Shown in pieces: positions 52,964 to 60,467 of a DNA stretch of 64,000 nt. Each line of letters begins with the position of its first letter. The first letter of the stretch is position 1. Below the pieces are notes generated by a model that did no database searches, was not told the origin of the DNA, and was given only the letters and a program-made list of their open reading frames with translations. Origin of the DNA: Streptomyces aureoverticillatus (GTDB taxonomy: Bacteria; Actinomycetota; Actinomycetes; Streptomycetales; Streptomycetaceae); contig NZ_BMSY01000013.1 in the NCBI RefSeq assembly GCF_014649395.1, positions 124,001-188,000 of the forward strand, read 5' to 3'. The translations under genes were made by a program, and so were the position numbers.

Positions 52964-54316
52964 ATGAGCAACGGCATGCTCGCGAGCGGGAAGAAGCTGG
53001 TGACCGAGGAAGGGGAGCGGGTCACGGTCGGCGAGCTCTTCGGGTCCGGCGGCCAGGGCGAGGTGTACCGCGTCTCGACGGCCCGCGGCGACCGCGCCGT
53101 GAAGTGGTACTACCCGCAGCTCGCCGACGCCCGGCAGCGGCACATCCTCGAAGGGCTCATCGAGAAGGGCTGGGACGACGACCGCTTCCTGTGGCCGCAG
53201 TCCATCGTCATGGACCCCGACGGCAAGGAGCCCGGCTTCGGCTATCTGATGGACGTACGCCCCGCGCGCTTCCAGGACCTGCCCGCGCTCTTCCGGCGCG
53301 ACCCGTCCGTGCGGGACGCGACGATGCGCACGCTGGTGACGGTCGCCCTGCACACCGTCGAGGCGTACCGCGCGCTGCACTCCAAGGGCATCGCCTACCG
53401 CGACATCAACTGGGGCAACATCTTCTTCGACCCGCGCACCGGCGACGTCCTGGTCTGCGACAACGACAACGCGGTCGTGGAGGGCGGCACCGCGGGCGTC
53501 GCCGGGACCATGGACTTCATGGCGCCGGAACTCGTACGCGGCGACCGGGGCGCGCAGCCCGGCACCCAGACCGACCTGCACTCCCTCGCCGTGCTGCTCT
53601 TCCTCCTCCTCATGAACGAACACCCCTTCAACGGGGCGCTCGCCATGCGCATCCACTGCATGGGCGAGGCCGCCAAGCGCAAGCTGTACGGCACCGACCC
53701 GGTGTTCGTGTACGACCCCGCGGACACCCGCAACCGCCCCGTCGTCGGCGAGCAGCCGACCGTCATCGCCACCTGGGCGGCGCTGCCGCCGATCCTGCGG
53801 GACCTGTTCGTGCAGACGTTCACCGACGGGCTCAAGGCCCCCGCGAAACGGGTGCGCGAGACGCAGTGGCGGGACGCGCTCAGCCAGGTCCTGGACGCCA
53901 TCACGCAGTGCCGCCGGTGCGGCAAGCAGAACCTGACGCAGCCCGACGGCGCCCCGCCGGACTGCTGGAAGTGCGGCACCCCTCTCCAGCTTCCGCCGCG
54001 CCTGGAGCTGGTCACCGCCACCGGCACCACCCTGCGCACCCGGCGCGGCATCCGCCTCGACCCGAGCGCCCGCGTCTACGCCCACCACCTGGACGGCGAC
54101 CCGGACCGGCACGACTTCCGGGCCGTCGTCGGCGAGGTCACCGAACACCCCAAGCAGCGCGGCCGGTACGGACTGACCAACCGCACGCAGACCGTGTGGA
54201 CGGTCCGCAAGGAGGACGGTTCGGTACGGGAGATCGAGCCGGGCCGCACCATCGCCCTGCAGCCCGGGCTGTTCCTGGAGTTCGGGGGCGGGGTGGAGGC
54301 GGAGGTGAAGGAGTAG
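52964..54316 (+). CDS. Divergent protein kinase with C-terminal zinc ribbon
   Basis: 450 aa. Glycine loop GSGGQGEVY (27-35), ATP-binding Lys47 in RAVKWYY, a catalytic loop YRDINWGN (145-152) with Asp147 and Asn152, and DND (166-168) in place of DFG. After the kinase domain, Cys316, Cys319, Cys334 and Cys337 (CRRC, CWKC) form a zinc ribbon, followed by a beta-rich tail that ends in FLEFGGGVEAE. It is the third member of a TerY-P triad and probably modifies partners encoded nearby. No TM helix. It ends nine bases before the convergent unit. Confidence 0.88.
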   Translation: MSNGMLASGKKLVTEEGERVTVGELFGSGGQGEVYRVSTARGDRAVKWYYPQLADARQRHILEGLIEKGWDDDRFLWPQSIVMDPDGKEPGFGYLMDVRPARFQDLPALFRRDPSVRDATMRTLVTVALHTVEAYRALHSKGIAYRDINWGNIFFDPRTGDVLVCDNDNAVVEGGTAGVAGTMDFMAPELVRGDRGAQPGTQTDLHSLAVLLFLLLMNEHPFNGALAMRIHCMGEAAKRKLYGTDPVFVYDPADTRNRPVVGEQPTVIATWAALPPILRDLFVQTFTDGLKAPAKRVRETQWRDALSQVLDAITQCRRCGKQNLTQPDGAPPDCWKCGTPLQLPPRLELVTATGTTLRTRRGIRLDPSARVYAHHLDGDPDRHDFRAVVGEVTEHPKQRGRYGLTNRTQTVWTVRKEDGSVREIEPGRTIALQPGLFLEFGGGVEAEVKE

Positions 54317-54325
54317 CGGGAGCCT

Positions 54326-56488
54326 TCAGGCCTCCGGTCGGCGGGGGCGCAGCCAGCGGCGCCAGCGGTGCCACCACGGCGGGGGCGCGGGCGGAGGCGG
54401 CGGCAGTGCGGGCAGCTCGGCGTGTGCGGGCGGCGCCGGCACGGCCACCGCGTCCGGGCGGGGCAGCGGGGTGACGGACACCGTGCACGCCGTCTCCGGC
54501 ACCGCCAGCTCGACGGCCCCGCCCTCCGCGCGATGCCTGGTGCGCGGCACGCGGTGGGCGACGCCCCGCGTGGCGTCGTGCCAGGAGACGAGAACGAGGA
54601 CGGTCGGCTCCGGCCAGGCGAACCGCACCAGGGCGCGGTCCGCGGCAAGCCGACGTACCGTCAGGTCCCTTACGGGCTCCGGGTGTTCGACGACGACGCT
54701 CGCGCCGGCCACCGCCCGCTCGCCGAGTACGCTCACCGCGGTCATCCGCATCCGCCCCGCCGGCGGCACGGGCAGCTCCAGGTGCTGGGCCGGTGCCTCC
54801 CGCCAGCGCAGGCGCGGCGCCTCCGCCCGCAGGTCCGGCGCGTCGCCGCCGGCCGCGAGACCGGTGGCGATCCGGGCGAAGCTCTCCGACACGTCCGTGC
54901 CCGGCGCGACCGGTCCTTCCGGCCACGGCAGCAGCGTGCTCCGGCCGCGCCGCGGCGGGTGCCACCGGAGCAGCACGTGGTCCCCGGCCTCGCCCACCCG
55001 CTCGGCGGTCAGCTTCTCGACCGGCGTCGGCCACCGCTCGGCACGGGCCGACACCCGCGCACCGGGCGACCAGACGACAGTGCCGTCCGGGCCCGGGTAG
55101 CCGCAGCTCACCTCGTACGTGTACGACCCCGGGTCCAGCGCGGGGTCCACCGCGCCGTCGGGTGCGCAGAGCACGTACATCGGCCCGTGGGCCGCACCGA
55201 CGTCCGGCTTGCCGTAGCGCAGCACCCGGACCTCGCCGGCCGCCGGGTGCGGCCGCCAGCGCAGCCGGAGGCCGCCCGGCACGGGCACGGTCGTCAACTC
55301 CGTGACGTCGGGGGTGATGAGCACGGGTGCGGTGACGCGCGGCACCCCCGCGACGCGGTCGCCGCGCAGCGGCAGGACGGCGTAGCGCAGGCCGCGTCCC
55401 ACCGGCACGGGCGGGACACGGACCGTCAGTTCCCTTGCCTGGTGGGCGACTTCGGTGACCTTCGCGACCTCGGTGGCTCGCTCCGGCGCGCCGTCGGGGA
55501 AGAGCAGGACGGTGTACGTCACGGGGGCGTGCGGCGCCCGGGGCGGGCGGGCCGTCCGCCAGGTCAGGTCGACGAGGCGGTCGTTCGTCGTCACGGTGAC
55601 GGCGGCCTCCGCCGGGGTGGACGGCGCGTCGGCCAGCGCGGTGGCCGCCCGCAGCAGGCCCGCCCGCAGCTCCGGCGCGTCCGTGGCCTGCCGCAGGGCG
55701 CGCAGCCACGCGCCGGACGCGGCCCGCGGATCGCCGTCCTCCTGCGCCCGGCGGGCCGCGTACGCGAGGAAGCGCACCTTCGCGGAGCGGGCCCGCAGGG
55801 CGCGGAGCAGGGCGGCCAGGACGTGGTCGTCCGGCGTGGCCGGCAGCAGGTCCGCGAGGCGCTCGGCCCGGCGCAGTCGGGAGCCCGGCCAGACGTCGTT
55901 GAGCTCCTCGGCCGCGCGGCGCGGATCGCCGTCGGCCGGGAACACGGCGTCGACGGCGGCGGCCAGGAGGCGGGCCTCGCTGCGGTGCACGCCGAGCGCG
56001 GCGACAGCGTCGGCGGTGGTCGGCGTGCCCGCCGCGGCGCCGTCCTTCAGCAGGCAGCACAGTTCCCACAGGACCACGCGCCGCAGACCCATCGGGTCGT
56101 CGCGTGCCAGCGTCTCCAAGGTGTCCGTGACGGCCGCCGCGGTGAGTGCCCGCGGGTCGGCCGACGCCTGCCAGGCGTCCCGCGCGCGCCGCACGAACGG
56201 CACGTCCACGCGCTGCCAGAGGCCGCCGCGCCCCGGGAACCACAGGCCGTCGAGGACGCGGAAGCCGTCGTCGGTCTCCGCCTTCGGCAGGGTGCCGAAG
56301 ACACCGCCCGCCACGCGCTGCCGCCCGGGTTCGCGCAGCAGCTCTGCGGCGTGCCGGAAGCCCAAGTGGCGGATGGCGACGCGGAGTTGGGTGTAGCCGC
56401 GCATGCCGGGGAACTGCGGCAGGACGGGCAGCGGGGGCGGGGTGCCGCTGCCGGTCGCGCGGACGCCGGGCCGCCAGGTCGTCGCCAC
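54326..56488 (-). CDS. Large protein with helical N-terminal and Fn3-like C-terminal regions
   Basis: 720 aa from a GTG with GGGAGG upstream, three bases after the previous stop. Residues 1-300 are mainly helical (FRHAAELLREPGRQRVAGGVFGTLP region). From about 310 onward several Fn3-like beta modules can be seen (VTVTTNDRLVDLTW, VPVPGGLRLRWRP, VRDLTVRRLAADRALVRFAWPEP). The C terminus is Pro-rich then Trp/Arg-rich (WWHRWRRWLRPRR). There is no signal peptide. It is the last gene of the minus-strand unit and may be its recognition or adhesion component. I know of no named family. Confidence 0.7.
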   Translation of the reverse strand: MATTWRPGVRATGSGTPPPLPVLPQFPGMRGYTQLRVAIRHLGFRHAAELLREPGRQRVAGGVFGTLPKAETDDGFRVLDGLWFPGRGGLWQRVDVPFVRRARDAWQASADPRALTAAAVTDTLETLARDDPMGLRRVVLWELCCLLKDGAAAGTPTTADAVAALGVHRSEARLLAAAVDAVFPADGDPRRAAEELNDVWPGSRLRRAERLADLLPATPDDHVLAALLRALRARSAKVRFLAYAARRAQEDGDPRAASGAWLRALRQATDAPELRAGLLRAATALADAPSTPAEAAVTVTTNDRLVDLTWRTARPPRAPHAPVTYTVLLFPDGAPERATEVAKVTEVAHQARELTVRVPPVPVGRGLRYAVLPLRGDRVAGVPRVTAPVLITPDVTELTTVPVPGGLRLRWRPHPAAGEVRVLRYGKPDVGAAHGPMYVLCAPDGAVDPALDPGSYTYEVSCGYPGPDGTVVWSPGARVSARAERWPTPVEKLTAERVGEAGDHVLLRWHPPRRGRSTLLPWPEGPVAPGTDVSESFARIATGLAAGGDAPDLRAEAPRLRWREAPAQHLELPVPPAGRMRMTAVSVLGERAVAGASVVVEHPEPVRDLTVRRLAADRALVRFAWPEPTVLVLVSWHDATRGVAHRVPRTRHRAEGGAVELAVPETACTVSVTPLPRPDAVAVPAPPAHAELPALPPPPPAPPPWWHRWRRWLRPRRPEA

Positions 56489-56491
56489 CCG

Positions 56492-56992
56492 TCAGCCTCC
56501 CGGCTCCGTGAAGAAGTACACCCGGACCACGGCCGTCTGCGCGTCGTTGCTCAGGTCGTGGAAGTCGTCCGTCGCGGTCTTCTTGGTGAACATCTCCGGA
56601 CGGCCCTCGCGGAGCAGCGAGTTGACGCGGTGCGCGTACACCGTGCCGTTCCGGCCGCCGCCGAAGGTCAGCACGAGCGCGGCCGTGCGGCCCCGCCACT
56701 TCTGGGTGGAGCGGCCGATCTGGTCCGTGAGCGCGTCCTTGTCCGTGCCCTTCACCTTGAACTCCTCGGGCCTGCGCTCCACCGAACGCGGTCCCGTGGG
56801 CTTCGGTTTGGGCTTCGGCTTCGCGGCCGCGTCCGCGCTCTTCGACGGCTTCGGGCGCGCGGCGAGGGGGTCGGGCCGGTCGGCCATCGACACCAGGGCC
56901 AGGACGAGCAGCAGGTCCGCGAAGAGCCACCCGGCGAGGACGACGCCCGCGACCCGGCCCCCGCCCCGCCCGCGCCGCCGCGGTCGGCTCAC
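56492..56992 (-). CDS. Small MotB/ExbD-like single-TM protein
   Basis: 166 aa; the GTG start overlaps the previous stop. A basic N terminus is followed by one TM helix with an acidic residue inside (GWLFADLLLVLALVSM, Asp26), the pattern of MotB, ExbD, TolR and ZorB, where this Asp carries protons. A Lys/Pro linker (about 47-66) leads to a C-terminal domain (TAALVLTFGGGRNGTVYAHRV) that is external by this topology. Paired with the two-TM coiled-coil protein upstream, it could form a proton-driven stator. This is inference from the TM pattern only. Confidence 0.65.
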   Translation of the reverse strand: MSRPRRRGRGGGRVAGVVLAGWLFADLLLVLALVSMADRPDPLAARPKPSKSADAAAKPKPKPKPTGPRSVERRPEEFKVKGTDKDALTDQIGRSTQKWRGRTAALVLTFGGGRNGTVYAHRVNSLLREGRPEMFTKKTATDDFHDLSNDAQTAVVRVYFFTEPGG

Positions 56993-58446
56993 GCGTCACC
57001 TCCGGGCCGCGGGGGAGCGGAGGGGCGCCGGGGCGGCGGGCGCAGGGCGCGGGTGCGGGGCGAGTTGACGTCGGACTCGAGGTCGGGGGCGGCGTCCGGC
57101 CCGGCGTCGTGCCCGGCGTAGTCCCGCGGGACGGCGTCCGCCGGTTCGTACGCGGGCAGGTGGTCGGAGCCCTCGGCCCGGGGGCCCGGTATGTGGGTGC
57201 CGTTGGTACTGCCGGGGCTTGGTACGGGCGTTCCGTACGGTTCCGCGGCCTGCGTTTCGTACGGTTCCGTCGCCTGCGTTTCGTACGCCGTGACGCCCGA
57301 CTCGTACTCCATGGTGCTCGGCACGTGTGTCCCGTACGCCGGACGCGCCGTGCCGTTGTGCCCCGGAGTCCCCGCGAGCGTCCACGCGCCCGACTCCACG
57401 CGGGCCGCCGCGTCCTGCCAGTGGGCCGCGGCGGCGTCCCAGCGTTCGGTGGCCGCGCGCATGCCGTCGACCGCGTCCGTGGTGCGGCCGGTGCTGGCGA
57501 CCAGGGCCTGCGAGGCCTGTTCGGTGGCCCGCGCCACCGCCTCCGACTTGACGACGAGTTCCTGGAGCGCGTCGGCGACGGCCTGGGTCGTGCTGACGTA
57601 GGCGGTGCTCGCCCGGTCCGTCGCCTGCCGGCTCTCGCGTACCGCGGTCTCGATGCGGTCCGCCGCCCCGCCGATCTTCGGCAGTTCCGCGGTGAGCCGG
57701 TCCGTCGCGTCCCGCAGCGAGGTGGTCGCGCCCGTCACCGCCCCGGCCGTGCCGCTCAGTGCCTTGTGGTTCTTCTCCGCCTGGGTGGCCAGGGAGTTCA
57801 TCTTGGTGGCGGCCTTGGTGAGTTCGGCCGCGAACTGCTTCGGGGAGGCGCTGCGGTGCGGGGCGAGCAGCATCTGGAGCCGGGTGAGCACGGAGGCGAG
57901 CTGGGCGAGGAGGCGCTCCCGCTCCGCCTCCTGGTCCGCCTCCTCCTTGTCGGCGCGCCAGCGCACGCGCGCGTGCACCACGGAGAGCAGCACCAGGAGG
58001 GCGATGAGGACCACCGCGGTCAGCGCCACGTTCTCGAAGCGGCCGAGCGGCGACAGATGGCCGCCGAAGCCGGACTGCCACAGCTGGAGGAAGGGGCGCG
58101 TGGCCTCCTTGCGGTCGTCCTTCGCGAGTTCGCCGTACGCGCGCACGGCGTCCCGCAGGCCGAACCAGGTGATCAGCAGCGGGATGAAGACGAGGACGCC
58201 GAGCGCCGCCTCCAGCAGGCCGTCGCGGCGCGCCGACGGCCGGGTGTCGGACGTGGTGACGCTCTCCGGGCGTACGTAGGCGTGCACGAGGTCCAGCTCG
58301 GCCCACCGATCGAGGCGCTGACTGTGCGTCAAGTCGTCGGTCAGGGCGTTGAGTTCGTCGGCCCGGGGGGCGAGCGCCGGGCGTCCCGCGAGGTCCTGCA
58401 GCCGCTTGATGAGATCCTGCTTGTCGAGTAGTTCCGCGGGCGTCAA
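56989..58446 (-). CDS. Two-TM membrane protein with long coiled coil (MotA/ZorA- or chemoreceptor-like)
   Basis: 485 aa. The TTG start at 58446 has AGGGAG seven bases upstream and no better alternative. TM helices lie at about residues 78-100 (LGVLVFIPLLITWFGL) and 140-160 (LTAVVLIALLVLLSVV). A long helical, Ala/Thr/Glu-rich region follows (about 165-345), with QAEKNHKALSGTAGAV and TERWDAAAAHWQDAAARV, a cytoplasmic coiled coil like that of chemoreceptors or ZorA. The tail is Pro/Gly/Tyr-rich and disordered. Relatives are usually labelled methyl-accepting chemotaxis protein without evidence. Coupled by GTGA to the MotB-like gene. Confidence 0.7.
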   Translation of the reverse strand: MTPAELLDKQDLIKRLQDLAGRPALAPRADELNALTDDLTHSQRLDRWAELDLVHAYVRPESVTTSDTRPSARRDGLLEAALGVLVFIPLLITWFGLRDAVRAYGELAKDDRKEATRPFLQLWQSGFGGHLSPLGRFENVALTAVVLIALLVLLSVVHARVRWRADKEEADQEAERERLLAQLASVLTRLQMLLAPHRSASPKQFAAELTKAATKMNSLATQAEKNHKALSGTAGAVTGATTSLRDATDRLTAELPKIGGAADRIETAVRESRQATDRASTAYVSTTQAVADALQELVVKSEAVARATEQASQALVASTGRTTDAVDGMRAATERWDAAAAHWQDAAARVESGAWTLAGTPGHNGTARPAYGTHVPSTMEYESGVTAYETQATEPYETQAAEPYGTPVPSPGSTNGTHIPGPRAEGSDHLPAYEPADAVPRDYAGHDAGPDAAPDLESDVNSPRTRALRPPPRRPSAPPRPGGDA

Positions 58447-58501
58447 ACGCGTACTCCCTGTCTCAAACGCGTATTCGGTGTCTCACGCGTACTCCGTGTC
58501 T
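58444..58501 (-). repeat. Three tandem ~20-bp repeats covering the ribosome site of the coiled-coil gene
   Basis: Units CAAACGCGTACTCCCTGTCT (58444-58463), a copy with three changes (58464-58483) and an 18-base copy (58484-58501). On the minus strand each unit carries a GGGAG- or CGGAG-like ribosome site followed by ACGCGT, and the last one includes the TTG start. Confidence 0.75.
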
Positions 58502-58541
58502 CAGCTGTCTCGGGCGGGACGCCTCGCCCAGGAGGGCCTTG

Positions 58542-60467
58542 TCAGTCGAGGACGTCCCCTCTGCCGCGCCGGTTCCTGCCGTCACGGCCGAGCCGGCGGG
58601 ACAGCGCCTCGGCGCCGGGGTGTTCAGGGTCCCATGTGAGGCACTTGCCAAGGGCCTCAATCGCCTCATCCCGCGCACCGATCCGGTGCAGCTCCTCCGC
58701 GTGCCGGAAGGTGCGCCGTGCGAGCAGGCCCCGCACCCGCTCGTTCGTCGGATCGTGGCCGTACGCACACCGCAGCCACCGCTCGGCGTCCGCGAAGCGT
58801 TCGGGCGCCATGTCGGCCATCGCGGCCGCGCAGTGCACCTCGATCATCGCGTCCAGGACGTCGGCGCGGGACGCGTGGGCGGTGGCCTCCTGCCAGGCCG
58901 CGTGGGAGGTCTGGACGGCGTGTTCGTACTGCCCGAGGTCCAACAGGGCGCGGGCACGGGAAAGTTGGCGCGCGGCGCGGCGGCTCATGGGTGCCGGGGG
59001 AGCCCCGGCCGACCCGCCTTCCGGCTTCGCATCCGGCTCCGGCTCCGGCTTCGTGTCTGGCTCCGTTTCCGGATTCGCCTCCGCCTCCGGCCTCGCCCCC
59101 GGTTCCGGTGCCCCGGGGGAGCCCGCCGAGGCACCCGCGTCCGCCCCCAGCCCCGCCAGCAACTCCCGTGCCTCCGCCACGATGTCCCGCAGCAGCGCCA
59201 CCGCCTCCTGCCTGCGCCCCTGGCCGGCGAGCTGCCGGGCCTGGGCGACGTCGCGGCGCCGGGGGTCCGGCGGGTCCTCGGGCGGGAACAGGGTCGCCGT
59301 GAGGGCGGGGGCGTCGGCGAGGGTGTCGCGGTTCGGGTCGGCCGGCTCCAGGAGGCCCTCCTCCAGGGCGGCCGCACCGGCCGACCCGGATGAGGACGTG
59401 CCGCCGCCCCCGAGGCGTACCGCGTGCTTGAGCGCCCCGAGGGCAAGGAGTTCCGGCGGTCCGTGCGCCGTGCGCCGGCCGAGCCCCGCCACGCCCGCGC
59501 GCACCTGCTCCATCCGCGTGCCCCCGCCGACGAGGAGCAGGGTGTCCACGTCCGCCCGGTCCACCGCGGACTCGTCGAGCAGCGCGTGCGCGCGCCGCAC
59601 GGTGCGCCGCACGTGCGGCTCCAGGAACGCGTCCAGGTTCGGCCGCGTGACGCCCATGCGCAGTGCGGGCCCGGTCCCGAGGTCGAGGGTGAGCGACGCG
59701 AAGTCCGTGGCCGCGGAACCGTCGGAGCCGCCGCCCTCCGGCGGGCCGCTCAGCGCCTGGCGCGTCGCCTGCGCCCGCTCGCGGTGCCCGAGCCACACCT
59801 CGGCAGGGACGCCGGTCACGGACGCGGGCCCCCGGCGCGCCACCAGCAACTGCACCGCCTTCGCGAGCACCCCCTCGTCGAAGGCGCGGCCCCCGGAGGT
59901 GGCCGCGCCGTCGTAGCCGAGGGCCCGGCAGTGCCCGCGCACGCCGCGTACCAGACCGAGTTCGAACCCGTCGTACCCCATGCCGTACACCAGGAACGTG
60001 CCGCTGTCCCGGTCCGTCGTGTGCCCCATCACCGCGGCCATCGAGTCGCTGATGAGCCGCACGGGCGCGAGCCCGGCCTCCCGCGCGGCGTCCCGCAGGG
60101 CCTGCCGCTGCGCCGACAGGAAGGACGCGGGCACGCTGATGACCGTCTGCGCCACGAAGGCCGACGCCCGCTCCTCGACGCTCTCCCGCAGCGCCCGCAG
60201 CATCCGCGTCACCACCGCGTCCGGGTCGGCCGTGCCGTCCCGCCAGGGCACCGAACGCCGCCCGGCGAGAAGGGACTTCAGGCTCGGGAACGCCACCGGG
60301 AGCACCCCCGCCCCCGCGGGCACGCACACCAGCCACGGCCAGCCCGACGCGGGTACGTCGAGGCGGCGCACCTGCTCACCGGGCCCGGCGTACAGCGCCC
60401 GCACCCCGGTGGCGCCGAAGTCCACGCCGAGGCAGACACCGCCCGCCGCGCCCCTGGCTGCGGTCAT
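58542..60467 (-). CDS. Degenerate Hsp70-like ATPase fused to a TPR-like helical region
   Basis: 641 aa; its ATG overlaps the DnaK stop (ATGA). The nucleotide-binding domain has VDFGATGVRALY in place of the usual IDLGTTNS, lacks the canonical DLGGGT (LVYGMGYDGFEL instead), but keeps VISVPASF and LLVGGGTRMEQV. There is no substrate-binding domain. After about residue 400 come a helical segment, a Pro/Glu-rich linker and a TPR-like C terminus (RARALLDLGQYEHAVQTSHAAW, AIEALGKCLTWDPEHPGAEAL). It may be a regulatory or inactive partner of the adjacent DnaK. Confidence 0.78.
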   Translation of the reverse strand: MTAARGAAGGVCLGVDFGATGVRALYAGPGEQVRRLDVPASGWPWLVCVPAGAGVLPVAFPSLKSLLAGRRSVPWRDGTADPDAVVTRMLRALRESVEERASAFVAQTVISVPASFLSAQRQALRDAAREAGLAPVRLISDSMAAVMGHTTDRDSGTFLVYGMGYDGFELGLVRGVRGHCRALGYDGAATSGGRAFDEGVLAKAVQLLVARRGPASVTGVPAEVWLGHRERAQATRQALSGPPEGGGSDGSAATDFASLTLDLGTGPALRMGVTRPNLDAFLEPHVRRTVRRAHALLDESAVDRADVDTLLLVGGGTRMEQVRAGVAGLGRRTAHGPPELLALGALKHAVRLGGGGTSSSGSAGAAALEEGLLEPADPNRDTLADAPALTATLFPPEDPPDPRRRDVAQARQLAGQGRRQEAVALLRDIVAEARELLAGLGADAGASAGSPGAPEPGARPEAEANPETEPDTKPEPEPDAKPEGGSAGAPPAPMSRRAARQLSRARALLDLGQYEHAVQTSHAAWQEATAHASRADVLDAMIEVHCAAAMADMAPERFADAERWLRCAYGHDPTNERVRGLLARRTFRHAEELHRIGARDEAIEALGKCLTWDPEHPGAEALSRRLGRDGRNRRGRGDVLD

